Below are positions 54,246 through 64,000 of a stretch of 64,000 nucleotides of DNA, one piece after another; positions within the stretch are counted from its first letter, which is position 1; each line of letters opens with the position of its first letter. The notes below the pieces were generated by a model. It was not told the DNA's origin and did not search any database. It saw only the letters and a program-made list of their open reading frames with translations. The DNA is from an uncultured Kordiimonas sp. (lineage in GTDB: Bacteria; Pseudomonadota; Alphaproteobacteria; Sphingomonadales; Kordiimonadaceae), in NCBI GenBank assembly GCA_947503575.1, contig CANNDZ010000004.1:124001-188000 (forward strand), given 5' to 3'. The position numbers and the translations under genes are program-made.

Positions 54246-55321
54246 TTACCGATGAACGCATCGCACAGCTTCTGGAACGCTACGACTATTTAGGCCATGC
54301 CCTGGGCACACCAGACCAATTCTCTAACGAGGAATTTGTTCAGTTAAGCAAAGAGTATGCAGACCTTGGCCCCGTGGTTGAGGCTGCCAATGCCTTGAAG
54401 GCAGGCCGGGTTGAAATGGCCGACTTGGCTGAAATGATGGCGTCTGGTGACGATCCGGAAATGAAAGAACTGGCGCAGGAAGAATTCCTTGAATTGAAGG
54501 AAAAGCTGCCGGAAATGGAACGGTCGCTGTCGATCCAGCTTTTGCCAAAAGACGCCGCAGATGAACGGTCCGCCATCCTTGAAATTCGCGCGGGCACGGG
54601 CGGTGATGAAGCCGCCTTGTTCGCGGGGGATTTGTTCCGGATGTATGAAAAATACGCAGAAAGCCAGGGCTGGAAGGTCGAAATGATCGAAGGGTCTGCC
54701 TCTGACGTTGGTGGCTATAAGGAAGTGGTGGCGAATGTGTCTGGTAAAGGCGTGTTTGCGAAGATGAAATTTGAATCAGGTGTGCATAGAGTGCAACGGG
54801 TGCCCACCACCGAGTCTGGTGGGCGCATCCACACAAGTGCGGCGACGGTTGCCGTACTGCCTGAAGCTGAAGATGTTGATATTGATATCCGTCAAGAAGA
54901 TATCCGCATAGACACCATGCGTTCGTCGGGGGCGGGCGGCCAACATGTGAACACTACCGACTCAGCCGTGCGCATCACTCACCTTCCAACCGGTATTGTT
55001 GTCGTTCAAAGTGAAAAGTCCCAACACAAGAACCGCGATAAAGCCATGAAGATTTTGCGGGCGCGTTTGTATGACATGGAACGCGAAAAGGCCGCCGCTG
55101 AAAGGTCAGAAGACAGAAAGGCCCAGGTGGGGTCTGGTGACAGGTCAGAACGCATTCGGACTTATAATTTCCCGCAAGGCCGAGTGACAGACCACCGGAT
55201 TGGCCTGACGCTGCATAAACTTGATCAGATTTTGGCTGGTGAGGGCCTGACCGAAGTGATTGATACGCTGATCGCAGAAGATCAGGCGGTTAAACTTTCT
55301 GCAATGGAAGCTGGCTTTTGA
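54242..55321 (+). CDS. prfA: peptide chain release factor 1
   Basis: Recognises UAA and UAG and releases the peptide. In 359 residues the GGQ hydrolysis motif is in [18 protein letters not shown], and the codon-recognition region is at about 185-195 near [14 protein letters not shown], with the PxT variant PTT that marks RF1. It overlaps hisS by 4 bp and prmC by 4 bp, so the three are translationally coupled. Confidence 0.96.
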   Translation: MITDERIAQLLERYDYLGHALGTPDQFSNEEFVQLSKEYADLGPVVEAANALKAGRVEMADLAEMMASGDDPEMKELAQEEFLELKEKLPEMERSLSIQLLPKDAADERSAILEIRAGTGGDEAALFAGDLFRMYEKYAESQGWKVEMIEGSASDVGGYKEVVANVSGKGVFAKMKFESGVHRVQRVPTTESGGRIHTSAATVAVLPEAEDVDIDIRQEDIRIDTMRSSGAGGQHVNTTDSAVRITHLPTGIVVVQSEKSQHKNRDKAMKILRARLYDMEREKAAAERSEDRKAQVGSGDRSERIRTYNFPQGRVTDHRIGLTLHKLDQILAGEGLTEVIDTLIAEDQAVKLSAMEAGF

Positions 55322-56178
55322 CGGTGATGCCACCTACGGCGCTTGACCTTGTTCGCGCCGCCGATGCTAAGTTTGCAAGCGTTGGCAACCCTCTTGCCCG
55401 GCGTGATGCCGACCTTCTGTTATCGCATGTGTTAGGCGTTAATCCCTCGCGTTTGCCGTTGCATCAGGATGCACTATCCAACGAGGCTATTACTCAGTTC
55501 TGGCAAATGGTTGATGCGCGCCTCACAGGCAAGCCTGTCGCCTATATTACGGGTGAGCAGGAGTTTTGGTCCCTGACTTTTGCTGTGAACGAACACACGC
55601 TTGTGCCAAGACCAGACACGGAAACTCTGGTGTCTGTTGGACTAGATAGCATTATGGATGTACACAGCCCGACAATTCTTGATTTGGGCACAGGGTCTGG
55701 CTGTGTACTTCTAAGCTTGCTGCATGAGCGAGGCGATGCAACGGGTCTTGGCATTGACCTGTCGGCTGCGGCGCTGGATATAGCGCAGCAAAATGCCGAT
55801 AACCATAACCTGTCTGCCCGCGTCCGGTTGATACAAAGCGACTGGTTTGATGGGGTTCCCGCAGACATGCTTTTTGATCTTATCGTCTCAAACCCGCCCT
55901 ACATTCCAGCAGGCGACATTGACACATTGATGCCTGATGTTCGTGACTTTGAACCGGTATCAGCGCTGGAAGGCGGTGACGACGGGCTTGAATGTTACCG
56001 GGAAATTGCAAGCAGTGCCCCGCTAAAGCTGCCACAAGGCGGCATTCTTGCTGTTGAGGTTGGCATTGACCAAGCGCAGGCAGTAAGCGACCTGTTCGCC
56101 AAATCTGGCCTGCAGATATCAGGTGTTCGGCAAGACCTGGCAGGTGTTGATCGTGTTGTATTTGCCAAAAAACCGTGA
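55318..56178 (+). CDS. prmC: release-factor glutamine N5-methyltransferase
   Basis: Methylates the glutamine of the release-factor GGQ motif. The 286-residue protein has an N-terminal helical substrate domain ([24 protein letters not shown]), the SAM motif [15 protein letters not shown] and the diagnostic NPPY in [11 protein letters not shown]. Its position directly after its substrate's gene is standard. The start is either TTG at 55318, overlapping prfA by 4 bp, or the ATG at 55327; the first few residues are uncertain. Confidence 0.94.
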   Translation: MTVMPPTALDLVRAADAKFASVGNPLARRDADLLLSHVLGVNPSRLPLHQDALSNEAITQFWQMVDARLTGKPVAYITGEQEFWSLTFAVNEHTLVPRPDTETLVSVGLDSIMDVHSPTILDLGTGSGCVLLSLLHERGDATGLGIDLSAAALDIAQQNADNHNLSARVRLIQSDWFDGVPADMLFDLIVSNPPYIPAGDIDTLMPDVRDFEPVSALEGGDDGLECYREIASSAPLKLPQGGILAVEVGIDQAQAVSDLFAKSGLQISGVRQDLAGVDRVVFAKKP

Positions 56179-56308
56179 GATTCCGGATTTAGGGGCTTGG
56201 AATGGTTTTCATTAGACGCTAGGCTGCTTTCAGCTCAACAGCAAGAAAGGCCTAAACGCCCGGCTGTATTGGGAATTCCGAAGAAAATCGTATTACGATG
56301 TCGGAGAC

Positions 56309-56328
56309 TTGGCAGGTATGCCTGCCAA
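56309..56328 (+). other. hairpin in the leader of the DUF4167 gene
   Basis: TTGGCAGG (56309-56316), loop TATG, and CCTGCCAA (56321-56328) form a perfect 8-bp hairpin 41 bp before the DUF4167 start. No T run follows on either strand, so it is more likely an RNA leader structure or operator than a terminator. Confidence 0.5.
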
Positions 56329-56369
56329 ATTAAAATTGACTTCTTTTCATTGTTGGTAATGACAAAAGC

Positions 56370-56969
56370 ATGAAACAGGCTCAGAACACGCGCCATAAAC
56401 AGCGTGGCAGACCATCCTCCCGCCAGGGTGGAAAATCCGGTGGTCCGGGTAATCGCACAGAACAACGTGTTCGCGGTAATCCCAAACAGTTGGTAGAGAA
56501 ATATAAAAACCAGGCGCGCGAGGCTTTGCAGGCTGGTGACCGTACACAGTCGGAATATTTTCTACAGTTTGCCGACCATTATTATCGCGTTATGAACGAG
56601 AGCCGGAGCAACCAAAATGATGGGGACGGCAACCAGAATAGCCAGGGTAATTCTCGTCGACGTCGGGGCCGCGGTCGCGGACCGCAGGATGACCAACAAA
56701 CGGATGCTGCAGGCAACCAGAATGGTCAGCCAGAACAGAGTGGCCAACAGGAGCAGGACGGTGTGGAACAGCCCAAAGTCCAACCTGCCGCCGCGCCAGA
56801 GAATGGCGTGACCGAGGTGGCACCTGCCCAGCCTATTGAAGTGCAGCCAGGGCTTGATTTGGACGATGGCGCAGAAAAGCCGGCCCCAAAGCGGCGACGC
56901 CCCCCGCGCAAGAAACCACAACCTGCCGATAGCGGGGAAGTGGAGCCAGCGGCTGCTGCAGTGGAATAG
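56370..56969 (+). CDS. DUF4167 domain protein, probable RNA-associated
   Basis: A 199-residue protein whose first 75 residues form the DUF4167 domain (GNPKQLVEKYKNQAREALQAGDRTQSEYFLQFADHYYRVM), preceded by a basic Arg/Gly/Gln tail. The rest is disordered and low complexity: an Arg/Gly stretch (RRRRGRGRGPQ) followed by Gln/Pro/Glu-rich and Lys/Arg-Pro stretches. Such composition suits RNA binding. The prmC-DUF4167-clpB order is conserved in alphaproteobacteria. Function is unproven. Confidence 0.87.
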   Translation: MKQAQNTRHKQRGRPSSRQGGKSGGPGNRTEQRVRGNPKQLVEKYKNQAREALQAGDRTQSEYFLQFADHYYRVMNESRSNQNDGDGNQNSQGNSRRRRGRGRGPQDDQQTDAAGNQNGQPEQSGQQEQDGVEQPKVQPAAAPENGVTEVAPAQPIEVQPGLDLDDGAEKPAPKRRRPPRKKPQPADSGEVEPAAAAVE

Positions 56970-57002
56970 TCGGCACACAGTCAAAATACGATTGCAGAAT
57001 CA

Positions 57003-57029
57003 AAAAGCACCTTACCGGGTGCTTTTTTT
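57003..57029 (+). terminator. rho-independent terminator after the DUF4167 gene
   Basis: AAAAGCACC (57003-57011) pairs with GGTGCTTTT (57018-57026) around a six-base loop, with seven T residues from 57023. It separates the prmC/DUF4167 transcript from clpB. Confidence 0.85.
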
Positions 57030-57101
57030 GTTTTGTTATGACAGCGTACGGTCGTGCCCATGAGCGCTAGTCGGGGTGCGTTAAGGGGTGCATGACAACC
57101 T

Positions 57102-57129
57102 CTTGAGATTTCGGGATTGATGCCTACAT
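57102..57129 (+). promoter_or_regulatory. sigma-32 (RpoH)-like heat-shock promoter of clpB
   Basis: CTTG (57102-57105), a spacer of exactly 17 bases, then CCTACAT (57123-57129). The alphaproteobacterial RpoH consensus is CTTG-N17/18-CYTATNT; six of seven -10 positions agree. It is about 100 bp before the clpB ATG, giving a leader of roughly 90 bases. Confidence 0.7.
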
Positions 57130-57226
57130 AAGGGTAGAAAAGCGTGCCCAATCGGGGCGTTTTTAGTACTGTTTACAAGGTATGTCGCCGCTAGCGGGGC
57201 ACGCCATATCATGGGGTTAATGACAC

Positions 57227-59818
57227 ATGGATATTGAACGATTTACCGACCGCAGCCGCGGTTTCATACAGTCTGCACAGGCACTGGCCTTAAGAGAAAA
57301 CCACCAGCGTTTTACACCAGAACACTTGTTGAAAGTACAACTTGATGACAAGGAAGGCTTGGCAGCCAATTTGTTGAAGGCGTCGGGGGCAGACCCGGTT
57401 ATTGCGCTTGCTGATACAGAAGCTGAATTGGCCAAACTGCCGAAAGTTGAGGGCGGTGGGGCAGGGCAACTGCATCTTGATCCGGTTACGGCGCAGGTTT
57501 TTACCAAAGCAGAAGAAATTTCAGACAAGGCGGGCGACAAGTTTGTAACGGCTGAGCGTATATTGCTGGCCTATATGCTGACGCCAAAATGCCGGGCGGG
57601 CGATATCTTAAAAAAAGTAGGTGCTTCGCCGGACGGCCTGAATAAAGCGATTAATGAGGTGCGCAAAGGGCGCTCTGCCGATACGTCATCAGCGGAAGAT
57701 TCGTATGATGCGCTAAACCGGTTTGCGCAGGACCTGACAGCGCGGGCAAGGGAAGGCAAACTGGACCCCGTGATCGGGCGCGACGAAGAAATTCGTCGCA
57801 CGATCCAGGTGTTGTCCCGCCGGACCAAAAATAACCCTGTTCTGATTGGTGAACCCGGCGTTGGTAAAACCGCGATTGCTGAAGGCTTGGCGCTTCGCAT
57901 TGCTAACGGTGATGTGCCGGACAGCTTGCGCAATCGCCGCATTATGGCTCTTGATATGGGCGCATTAGTGGCAGGCGCGAAATATCGCGGTGAGTTTGAA
58001 GAACGGCTAAAAGGTGTGTTGCAGGAAGTTTCACACGGTGAAGGCGATATTATCCTGTTTATCGACGAGATGCATACGCTGGTTGGGGCAGGGAAAACCG
58101 ATGGTGCGATGGATGCTTCAAACCTGTTGAAACCCGCACTGGCACGCGGCGAGTTGCACTGTATTGGTGCCACCACATTGAATGAATATCGCAAGCATGT
58201 GGAAAAAGATGCGGCGCTGGAGCGCCGTTTTCAGCCGGTTATGGTTTTGGAGCCAACGGTTGAGGACACTGTATCCATTTTGCGCGGGTTGAAGGAAAAA
58301 TACGAAGTTCACCACGGTGTGCGTATTACTGATAGTGCTCTGGTTTCGGCGGCGACCCTGTCTAACCGCTATATCACTGACCGTTTTTTGCCGGATAAGG
58401 CGATTGACCTTATGGACGAGGCGGCAAGTCGTTTGCGGATGGAAACCGAAAGCAAGCCAGAAGAAATTGACGAGCTTGATCGCCGGATCATTCAGTTGAA
58501 GATTGAGCGTGAGGCGCTGAACAAGGAAAAAGACGAGGGCTCGAAAACCCGACTGAAAGACATTGAAAAAGAGCTGGCGGACCTTGAGCAGACATCGGCG
58601 GAACTGACCGCACGCTGGCAAAGCGAACGCGAGCGGATTGCAGGCGAGAAAGCCTCCATTGAGGCCCTGGACCGTGCGCGCATGGAGTTGGAACAGGCGG
58701 AGCGTGCAGGTGATTTTGCCCGCGCTGGTGAATTGCAGCACGGCGTGATCCCGGACCTGGAGCGCAAGTTGGCCGCCGCCTCAGACAGCGATGGCGACAC
58801 AAACACTTTGCTGCGCGAAGAAGTGACAGACCAGGATATTGCCGCCGTTGTATCCCGCTGGACGGGTGTGCCGGTTGACCGCATGCTGGAAGGCGAACGC
58901 GACAAGCTTTTGCGTATGGAAAGCGAGCTGGCAAAACGTGTTATTGGCCAGCAAGAGGCGCTGGAAGCGGTATCAAAGTCTGTGCGCAGGGCGCGTGCCG
59001 GGTTGCAGGACCCGAACCGGCCGCTGGGTAGCTTTCTGTTTTTGGGGCCAACCGGCGTTGGCAAGACAGAGTTAACGAAAGCACTGGCGGCATTTTTGTT
59101 TAATGACGACACCGCGATGGTCCGCATCGATATGTCCGAGTTTATGGAGAAGCATGCAGTCGCACGGTTGATTGGTGCGCCCCCCGGATACGTTGGGTAC
59201 GAGGAAGGCGGTGTGCTGACAGAAGCGGTGCGGCGCAGGCCCTATCAGGTGATTTTGTTTGATGAGGTGGAAAAAGCTCACCCAGATGTATTCAATGTTC
59301 TGTTGCAGGTGCTGGATGATGGTCGTTTGACCGATGGCCAGGGCCGCACAGTTGATTTTTCCAATACTCTGATCATCCTGACATCAAACTTGGGCGCTCA
59401 TCTGATTGCTGACCTGGCAGACGGTGCCGACGTTGAAAGTGTGCGAGACCCCGTAATGGATGTGGTGAAGGCGGCGTTCCGACCTGAGTTTCTGAACCGG
59501 TTGGATGAGGTTATTTTGTTCCATCGTTTAGCACGCGGTCATATGGCTGATATTGTTGACATTCAGATGGAGCGACTCCGCACCCTTCTGGCGGACCGCA
59601 AGATTAATGTTGATCTGACGCCGGAGGCAAGGGATTGGCTGGCGGACGCGGGCTATGACCCTGTGTACGGTGCGCGACCGTTGAAGCGCACGATCCAGCG
59701 CAGCGTTCAGGACGTGTTGGCGGAACTGATATTGGCCGGGGACGTAAAATCTGGTGACAATATTGTTTTTGGCGCGGGCGAGGGCGGCTTGGTTATGGAG
59801 CAGGCTGTCGTCCACTAG
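57227..59818 (+). CDS. clpB: ATP-dependent disaggregase ClpB
   Basis: AAA+ unfoldase that rescues aggregated proteins with DnaK, 863 residues. It has the N-terminal Clp domain (about 1-145), first ATPase with Walker [16 protein letters not shown], the middle coiled-coil domain (about 405-525) that marks ClpB versus ClpA, and second ATPase with [15 protein letters not shown]. The sensor-2 block [11 protein letters not shown] is near the end. It has its own sigma-32-like promoter upstream and a strong terminator downstream. Confidence 0.97.
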   Translation: MDIERFTDRSRGFIQSAQALALRENHQRFTPEHLLKVQLDDKEGLAANLLKASGADPVIALADTEAELAKLPKVEGGGAGQLHLDPVTAQVFTKAEEISDKAGDKFVTAERILLAYMLTPKCRAGDILKKVGASPDGLNKAINEVRKGRSADTSSAEDSYDALNRFAQDLTARAREGKLDPVIGRDEEIRRTIQVLSRRTKNNPVLIGEPGVGKTAIAEGLALRIANGDVPDSLRNRRIMALDMGALVAGAKYRGEFEERLKGVLQEVSHGEGDIILFIDEMHTLVGAGKTDGAMDASNLLKPALARGELHCIGATTLNEYRKHVEKDAALERRFQPVMVLEPTVEDTVSILRGLKEKYEVHHGVRITDSALVSAATLSNRYITDRFLPDKAIDLMDEAASRLRMETESKPEEIDELDRRIIQLKIEREALNKEKDEGSKTRLKDIEKELADLEQTSAELTARWQSERERIAGEKASIEALDRARMELEQAERAGDFARAGELQHGVIPDLERKLAAASDSDGDTNTLLREEVTDQDIAAVVSRWTGVPVDRMLEGERDKLLRMESELAKRVIGQQEALEAVSKSVRRARAGLQDPNRPLGSFLFLGPTGVGKTELTKALAAFLFNDDTAMVRIDMSEFMEKHAVARLIGAPPGYVGYEEGGVLTEAVRRRPYQVILFDEVEKAHPDVFNVLLQVLDDGRLTDGQGRTVDFSNTLIILTSNLGAHLIADLADGADVESVRDPVMDVVKAAFRPEFLNRLDEVILFHRLARGHMADIVDIQMERLRTLLADRKINVDLTPEARDWLADAGYDPVYGARPLKRTIQRSVQDVLAELILAGDVKSGDNIVFGAGEGGLVMEQAVVH

Positions 59819-59852
59819 TTTGAAAAATGTGGAAACGTAGCCTTTAAACAAG

Positions 59853-59881
59853 AAAAGCCGCGGCGAACCGCGGCTTTTTTT
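59853..59881. terminator. bidirectional terminator between clpB and TonB receptor
   Basis: AAAAGCCGCGG (59853-59863), tetraloop CGAA, CCGCGGCTTTT (59868-59878): a perfect 11-bp stem flanked by A residues on one side and T residues on the other, so it can act in both directions for the convergent genes. Confidence 0.92.
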
Positions 59882-59901
59882 ATTGATTCTGAAGCTGAGG
59901 C

Positions 59902-62900
59902 TTAAAAGCTGCCTTGCAGGCTCAGGAAGAATGTCCGACCAATCGGGTCAACCGGGCGTACCAGTGAACCAATGAATGGCTCGCGGTCCGTCAGGTTGTT
60001 CACACCAAATGTGACGTTGGCCATGTCATTCACCCGATATGTCGCTGACACATCATGGACAAATGCGTCGCCGGAATTCAGCGGATCAGCGAACAGTGGG
60101 TTGTCGGCAACGTCCTCGTTGGCGATACCGATGTTCAACTGGCTGCTTTGGTAACGAGTTTGCCATGTCAGGCTAAAGTCGCCATACGTCCAGCGAGCCT
60201 GGTAGTTAACAATCCACTCTGGCAAGTTGGATTGCCCATTGTCATCAAGACCAAATCCTGGGTTCAAAGGATCCGGGAACTCAATGTTGTTGAACACATG
60301 CGTGGTCGTGATGGTTTGATCCAATGTGCCGTACTCGCCATCAAATACGTCAGCAAGGTCCATCGCATAGTTGACCGATACATCGATACCTTCAGTGGAG
60401 AAACCAGTCAGGTTCACGTTACCGGACTGGAAGTCAGAAATTGCGTTACCATTATTTGGATCACGCGTTACCTGACCACAGAAAGGGTTGTTGGTTGTCG
60501 GCAGGTCAACACAGAGTTCCGCAAGTTGCGCGCCCGTCAGGGAGTCAATCGCATCCTCGATTTCGATGTTATAGTAATCTGCTGTGATCGACAGGCCAGG
60601 TGCAAATTCAGGCGTGATAACAACACCAATAGTATAGGTATCAGCTTGCTCAGGCTGAAGGTCTGGGTTGCCGCCTGTCGAACCAGCAATACGCGCCGAC
60701 AGGAAGTCAGCCGCGTTGAAACCAGGGTCTACAAATTCAGCACAGTTAGCTGCGCGGAATTCAGTACCAGCTTCAATGTTTTGCGGATTACATGGGTCCG
60801 AAGGTACGCCGAGGAATGCAGGTTGCGCCGGCGAAAACAGTTCAAAGATGTTCGGTGCGCGAACCGCCCTGTTGTAGGCTGCCCGAACGCGAACATTTCC
60901 GTCAATTTGCCAGGTAAGCGCTGTACCATATGTTTCGATGCTACCAGCTGTGCTATGGTCTGTGTAGCGGAATGACGCATCCAAACGCAGTGATTCAGCA
61001 AAGGCAACATCTTCCAGGATCGGAACACTGACCTCACCGAAAATTTCGGTTACATCATACTGACCATCGACAATATCTCGTGCTTCACCAAGCGTGTTCC
61101 AAAGCTGACCCGCACGCTCAAGTTCCGGTGGTATGAAGCTAGACCGTTCGTCGCGGTACTCGAAGCCGATTGCAAAGTCGACAGGACCAGCAGGCAGCTC
61201 GAAGAAGTCTGCACTGTCCCCCGCCAAAGTGGCCAGGAATTGGCGTTGCTCGATAGTGGAACTTTCCAGTGTGTCCACAAAGGCAAAAGCACCAGATTCA
61301 GCAGTGATGCTATCACGACCAAACAGATTGATCGGGATACACTGCCCGTCACCTGGATCAAATGTCAGGAAGCCCGGACGATTTGATGGGAAAGGTGAAC
61401 CAGGCGGCAGAGCCGATGCATCAAGGTCGGACCGGCAAACAATATTGCCAGTGGCTGGGTCTACAACAGCGTCAACACCAGCGAAGAAACGGTCTTCCAC
61501 GCGTTGGTTCGTATTGGTGGTGTCGATCTCTGTCCGGCCGTAGTTGTAGGACACATCCCAGCGCCAGCCATTATCAAATTCACCACGGAAACCACCAACA
61601 AGGCGCAGCGTCATGCGATCCGTATCTGAACCACCAATTACGGCGCTGTCCAAGATATCGCGGCTCATTGTCAGTTCAGGTGTAATCCCAGCTGCTTCAG
61701 CTGCAGCAATTTGAGCGCGCAGCGCATCAGGGATAAACGCGTTATCCAATGCAATAGGAATATCATCGTTAAACGGAATACCGTCGCCGTCTACAGACCG
61801 TGCCTGAACAAACTTGGTTTCAGCGTACATTTCAATGCTGTCTGTCAGTTCATACCGGAACAGGCCATTTACGTTGATGCGGTCAATGAACGGGACGATT
61901 GCGGCGTTCGGGTTTGAAGCCTGAATACCGTCACCACCCGCAGAGGTGAATGGGTCAGAAATTACGCCGAAATCAAAAGCACGCAAGGTACCATTGTTGA
62001 ATACCTGTACGGCCGGTACCCCAGCGATAGACCCTTCGCCGCCCAAACCAACGATACCACCAAATACAGAGCCACCAACTGCAGAGTCGTACAAGGCGAG
62101 AATGCCGTCAGCACTTGAGAAGTTGATCCGGTAGTCAGGAATAAACACGTTGTCAGCATCGGGATTAAACCCAAATGCTTCTGTCAGCTCTGGTGAGTTC
62201 GGTACGAGGTCAAAGAAACCTTCACCAAAGGCATTGGCACGATCAGAGCGGTTGATACGCGATTGGCGCGTGTATTCAACGCTCACAACGGCATTACCAC
62301 GATCATCGTCAAAGTTAACACCACCAGTCAGAGCGAAGAAGACATTATCCGCGTCGCCTTCGTCAGACAGTGAGTATTGGCCGCGATAATCAAGGCCTTC
62401 AAAGTCATCTTTCAAAATGAAGTTTACAACACCGGAAACAGCGTCTGCACCATAGATAGATGAACCACCGCCCGTTGTTGTTTCAACATTCTGGATCAAT
62501 GCGATTGGAATGGTCGACACATCGACATCAGCGCTACCCTGGATCGCAGAAACATGACGACGGCCATTTACCAGAACCAGGGTCCGGTTGGTGCCAAGGT
62601 TGCGCAAATTCAAACGGCCAACACCGGCGTCATCATTCAGATCGCTTGTAATGGTTGTGTTTACAGAGCCTGTCGCAGTTAATGACCCGTTCAATGCTGG
62701 TATCTCGCGTAGCAGCTTGGAAACGTCAGTTTCCCCTGAGTCACGAATGTCAACCGCACTTACAACAATAACCGGACTTGCTGACTCAATGTCACGACGA
62801 ATGATGCGTGAACCGGTTACCACGACTTCTTCGATGCTTTCTTCCTCGTCAGCAGCAGCATCTTGTGCGTAAGCACCGCTTCCGAGCGCGAAACTGGCAA

Positions 62901-62961
62901 CGAGCGTAGCCGCACTACCCAATAGGGCTGCGCGACGGAATTTTTTAAGTTCCTGAACCAC
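59902..62961 (-). CDS. TonB-dependent outer-membrane receptor
   Basis: A 1019-residue receptor. Signal peptide about 1-32 (ending GSGAYAQ), TonB-box-like IEEVVVTGSRI, a plug with LRNLGTNRTLVLVNGRRHVSA and SSIYGADAVSGVVNFILK, and a beta-barrel ending FFLSLQGSF. The plug wording is that of the large TonB-receptor group abundant in sphingomonads and Caulobacter-like bacteria, whose ligands include oligosaccharides, peptides and siderophores. Start is GTG at 62961 with AAGGAA before it. No transporter, glycosidase or peptidase lies adjacent to suggest the ligand. Confidence 0.93.
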   Translation of the reverse strand: MVQELKKFRRAALLGSAATLVASFALGSGAYAQDAAADEEESIEEVVVTGSRIIRRDIESASPVIVVSAVDIRDSGETDVSKLLREIPALNGSLTATGSVNTTITSDLNDDAGVGRLNLRNLGTNRTLVLVNGRRHVSAIQGSADVDVSTIPIALIQNVETTTGGGSSIYGADAVSGVVNFILKDDFEGLDYRGQYSLSDEGDADNVFFALTGGVNFDDDRGNAVVSVEYTRQSRINRSDRANAFGEGFFDLVPNSPELTEAFGFNPDADNVFIPDYRINFSSADGILALYDSAVGGSVFGGIVGLGGEGSIAGVPAVQVFNNGTLRAFDFGVISDPFTSAGGDGIQASNPNAAIVPFIDRINVNGLFRYELTDSIEMYAETKFVQARSVDGDGIPFNDDIPIALDNAFIPDALRAQIAAAEAAGITPELTMSRDILDSAVIGGSDTDRMTLRLVGGFRGEFDNGWRWDVSYNYGRTEIDTTNTNQRVEDRFFAGVDAVVDPATGNIVCRSDLDASALPPGSPFPSNRPGFLTFDPGDGQCIPINLFGRDSITAESGAFAFVDTLESSTIEQRQFLATLAGDSADFFELPAGPVDFAIGFEYRDERSSFIPPELERAGQLWNTLGEARDIVDGQYDVTEIFGEVSVPILEDVAFAESLRLDASFRYTDHSTAGSIETYGTALTWQIDGNVRVRAAYNRAVRAPNIFELFSPAQPAFLGVPSDPCNPQNIEAGTEFRAANCAEFVDPGFNAADFLSARIAGSTGGNPDLQPEQADTYTIGVVITPEFAPGLSITADYYNIEIEDAIDSLTGAQLAELCVDLPTTNNPFCGQVTRDPNNGNAISDFQSGNVNLTGFSTEGIDVSVNYAMDLADVFDGEYGTLDQTITTTHVFNNIEFPDPLNPGFGLDDNGQSNLPEWIVNYQARWTYGDFSLTWQTRYQSSQLNIGIANEDVADNPLFADPLNSGDAFVHDVSATYRVNDMANVTFGVNNLTDREPFIGSLVRPVDPIGRTFFLSLQGSF

Positions 62962-63303
62962 GTTGTATTCCTTTTTGTTTATTACCCTTCAAAGACAGCG
63001 GCTGGCACATGGCCCCCAAAACATAGTTTCGCTATCTTTGCTATCTGCCACAAAAGCAGAAAATTCCGATTCTGACTGCAAAACTTTGCCAAAATTGCGT
63101 GAGGAATGTCTCAAATATGAAGGAACTGTGACCTATCCAACACAGACCAACCAGTGAAAGTGTGGCTTCATCGGCAATTCGTCAAAGAATGCAAGGATTT
63201 GGGGTCTTGTATAGGTGTGGCACGGAAACAACCTGGTCGGCTGCTGGCGACAGGAGGCTGTGAACAGTTGGAGTGCAGCGAATATTAGGTGCCGACAAGG
63301 CAT
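62962..63303. other. intergenic region between two TonB receptors
   Basis: This stretch is the leader and promoter region of the receptor ending at 59902. A 64-codon plus-strand frame (62963-63157) has no ribosome-binding site and an implausible composition, so I do not call it a gene. No convincing promoter, operator dyad or RNA element was recognised. Confidence 0.4.
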
Positions 63304-63331
63304 AAAAAAACGGGACCCGAAGGCCCCGTTT
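63304..63331 (-). terminator. terminator of the partial TonB receptor gene
   Basis: On the minus strand AAACGGGGCC, the stable tetraloop TTCG, and GGTCCCGTTT form a 10-bp stem with one G-U pair, then a run of T (A residues 63304-63310 on the plus strand). It lies 22 bp after the receptor stop. Confidence 0.9.
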
Positions 63332-63353
63332 CTATTTCCATTCTCAGCTTAGC

Positions 63354-64000
63354 TTAGAAGCTAGCGTTGATGCCGAACGAGAAGCGGCGACCAACAAAGT
63401 CTGAGAAGTTCAGGTTGTTACCACCTGCCGCAGCAAGGCGTGTCGCGTTGCCGAGGTTGTCAAAGATGTTGTCAACAACAACACGCGCTGCAAGCGTATC
63501 AGTGATCTGATAACGAAGCGTTGCGTTGTATACGTTGAAGTCTTTGAAGCGGCTGATGTCACGCTGCTCTGGTGAATCTTCATTCGAGAAGCGACCGCCA
63601 CTTTCATGACGCCACTGTACCAATGCAGAGAAACGATCAAGCTGGTAGCTTGCGTTCACCTGCCAGCGGTGACGAAGGTGGTTACGCTCACGGTCCAGAA
63701 CATCAAGGTCAGCAGAACCAACCTGCAGATCTGACTTCAGAAGGAAGAAGTAGTTTGCAGTCAGGTTCATTGTACCGCCTAGGGTATCAGAGATGTCAGC
63801 CATATCGAATGTATAGCTTGCGTCTGTGATGATTGCCTCAAGACGACGACGTGCTGCGTTCACCTGGCCCGTGATGAAGTTCTCGAGCTGGAAGGTAGTC
63901 GCGTTACGCGTGAACTGGCTACAAGAAGCTTCACCCGGGAAGTTGTTACTGTCGTAACAAGCGTTTGCAACCTGCGTTGCAGTCAGGCTTTGGATCACAT
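63354..64000 (-). CDS. TonB-dependent receptor, C-terminal fragment (runs off the window)
   Basis: About 215 residues of a beta-barrel: LNASYQL-like strands such as WQVNASYQLDRFSALVQWRHESGG, then YNATLRYQITDTLAARVVVDNIFDN and the terminal SFGINASF with C-terminal Phe, all typical of TonB-receptor barrels. The frame is open to the window edge and residues there (ATQVANACYDSNNFPG) are mid-barrel sequence, so the N-terminal two thirds lie beyond 64000. A Met codon at 63998 is not the start. Confidence 0.85.
   Translation of the reverse strand, partial: VIQSLTATQVANACYDSNNFPGEASCSQFTRNATTFQLENFITGQVNAARRRLEAIITDASYTFDMADISDTLGGTMNLTANYFFLLKSDLQVGSADLDVLDRERNHLRHRWQVNASYQLDRFSALVQWRHESGGRFSNEDSPEQRDISRFKDFNVYNATLRYQITDTLAARVVVDNIFDNLGNATRLAAAGGNNLNFSDFVGRRFSFGINASF

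Noticed and set aside
62963-63157. 64-codon plus-strand frame between the two TonB receptors
   Set aside because: No ribosome-binding site, no recognisable features, and located in the probable promoter region of the receptor.

Overview
The window reads as a chromosomal core segment of an alphaproteobacterium, probably a free-living, aerobic, marine-type heterotroph. The evidence is lineage-typical families (DUF2794, DUF4167, DUF1178, the small WDIPAP protein before xerD, the NDUFAF5-like methyltransferase) and lineage-typical gene orders: aroK-aroB-hemolysin divergent from xerD with accA next; secA divergent from argJ and mutT; comF-grxC-nitrilase-DUF1178-ubiG-lysC-ptsP; rodZ-ispG-hisS-prfA-prmC-DUF4167-clpB. 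Three large TonB-dependent receptors and a moderate G+C content recall Kordiimonadales or Sphingomonadales relatives, but that placement is a guess. No phage, IS element, CRISPR array or rRNA was seen.

Layout. 1-5.1 kb: a small basic protein, tRNA-Thr(GGT), a double-domain HxlR regulator, then carotenoid-cleavage-type dioxygenase, SCPx-like thiolase and DUF1295 membrane protein, probably one catabolic operon. 5.2-9.5 kb: hybrid sensor kinase, DUF2794 protein and a tandem pair of secreted DUF2807 beta-solenoid proteins ending at a terminator. 9.6-15.1 kb: LigE-like GST and a four-gene Gld-like ABC system (ATPase, permease, GldG-like, DUF4340). 15.2-19.6 kb: htpG and a TonB-dependent receptor, convergent. 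19.6-27.5 kb: corC-like, aroB and aroK on the minus strand; divergent small membrane protein, a large secreted protein, xerD and accA.

27.5-33.6 kb: class Ia ribonucleotide reductase split into nrdA and nrdB, separated by a porin and a minus-strand threonine dehydratase. NrdR-box-like palindromes lie upstream of both, which suggests that the separated genes remain co-regulated. 33.7-42 kb: a secreted protein of unknown function, secA with a duplicated C-terminal zinc motif, argJ, a small protein, an orphan Flp pilin, mutT, a nucleotidyltransferase and a methyltransferase. 42-50.4 kb: comF, grxC, nitrilase, DUF1178, ubiG, lysC, a nitronate-monooxygenase-like protein and ptsP. 50.6-59.8 kb: rodZ-like, ispG, hisS, prfA, prmC, DUF4167 and clpB, the last with an alphaproteobacterial sigma-32-like promoter. 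59.9-64 kb: one complete TonB-dependent receptor and the C-terminal part of another that runs off the right edge.

Most of the window is ordinary housekeeping. The observations that stand out are the duplicated SEC-C motif in SecA, the paired NrdR sites, the register-matched DUF2807 paralogues, the long-leader orphan pilin, the palindrome before a TonB receptor, and the Gld-like exporter of unknown substrate. I did not find a clear-cut undescribed system; the Gld-like exporter and the dioxygenase operon are the best candidates for unknown biology.
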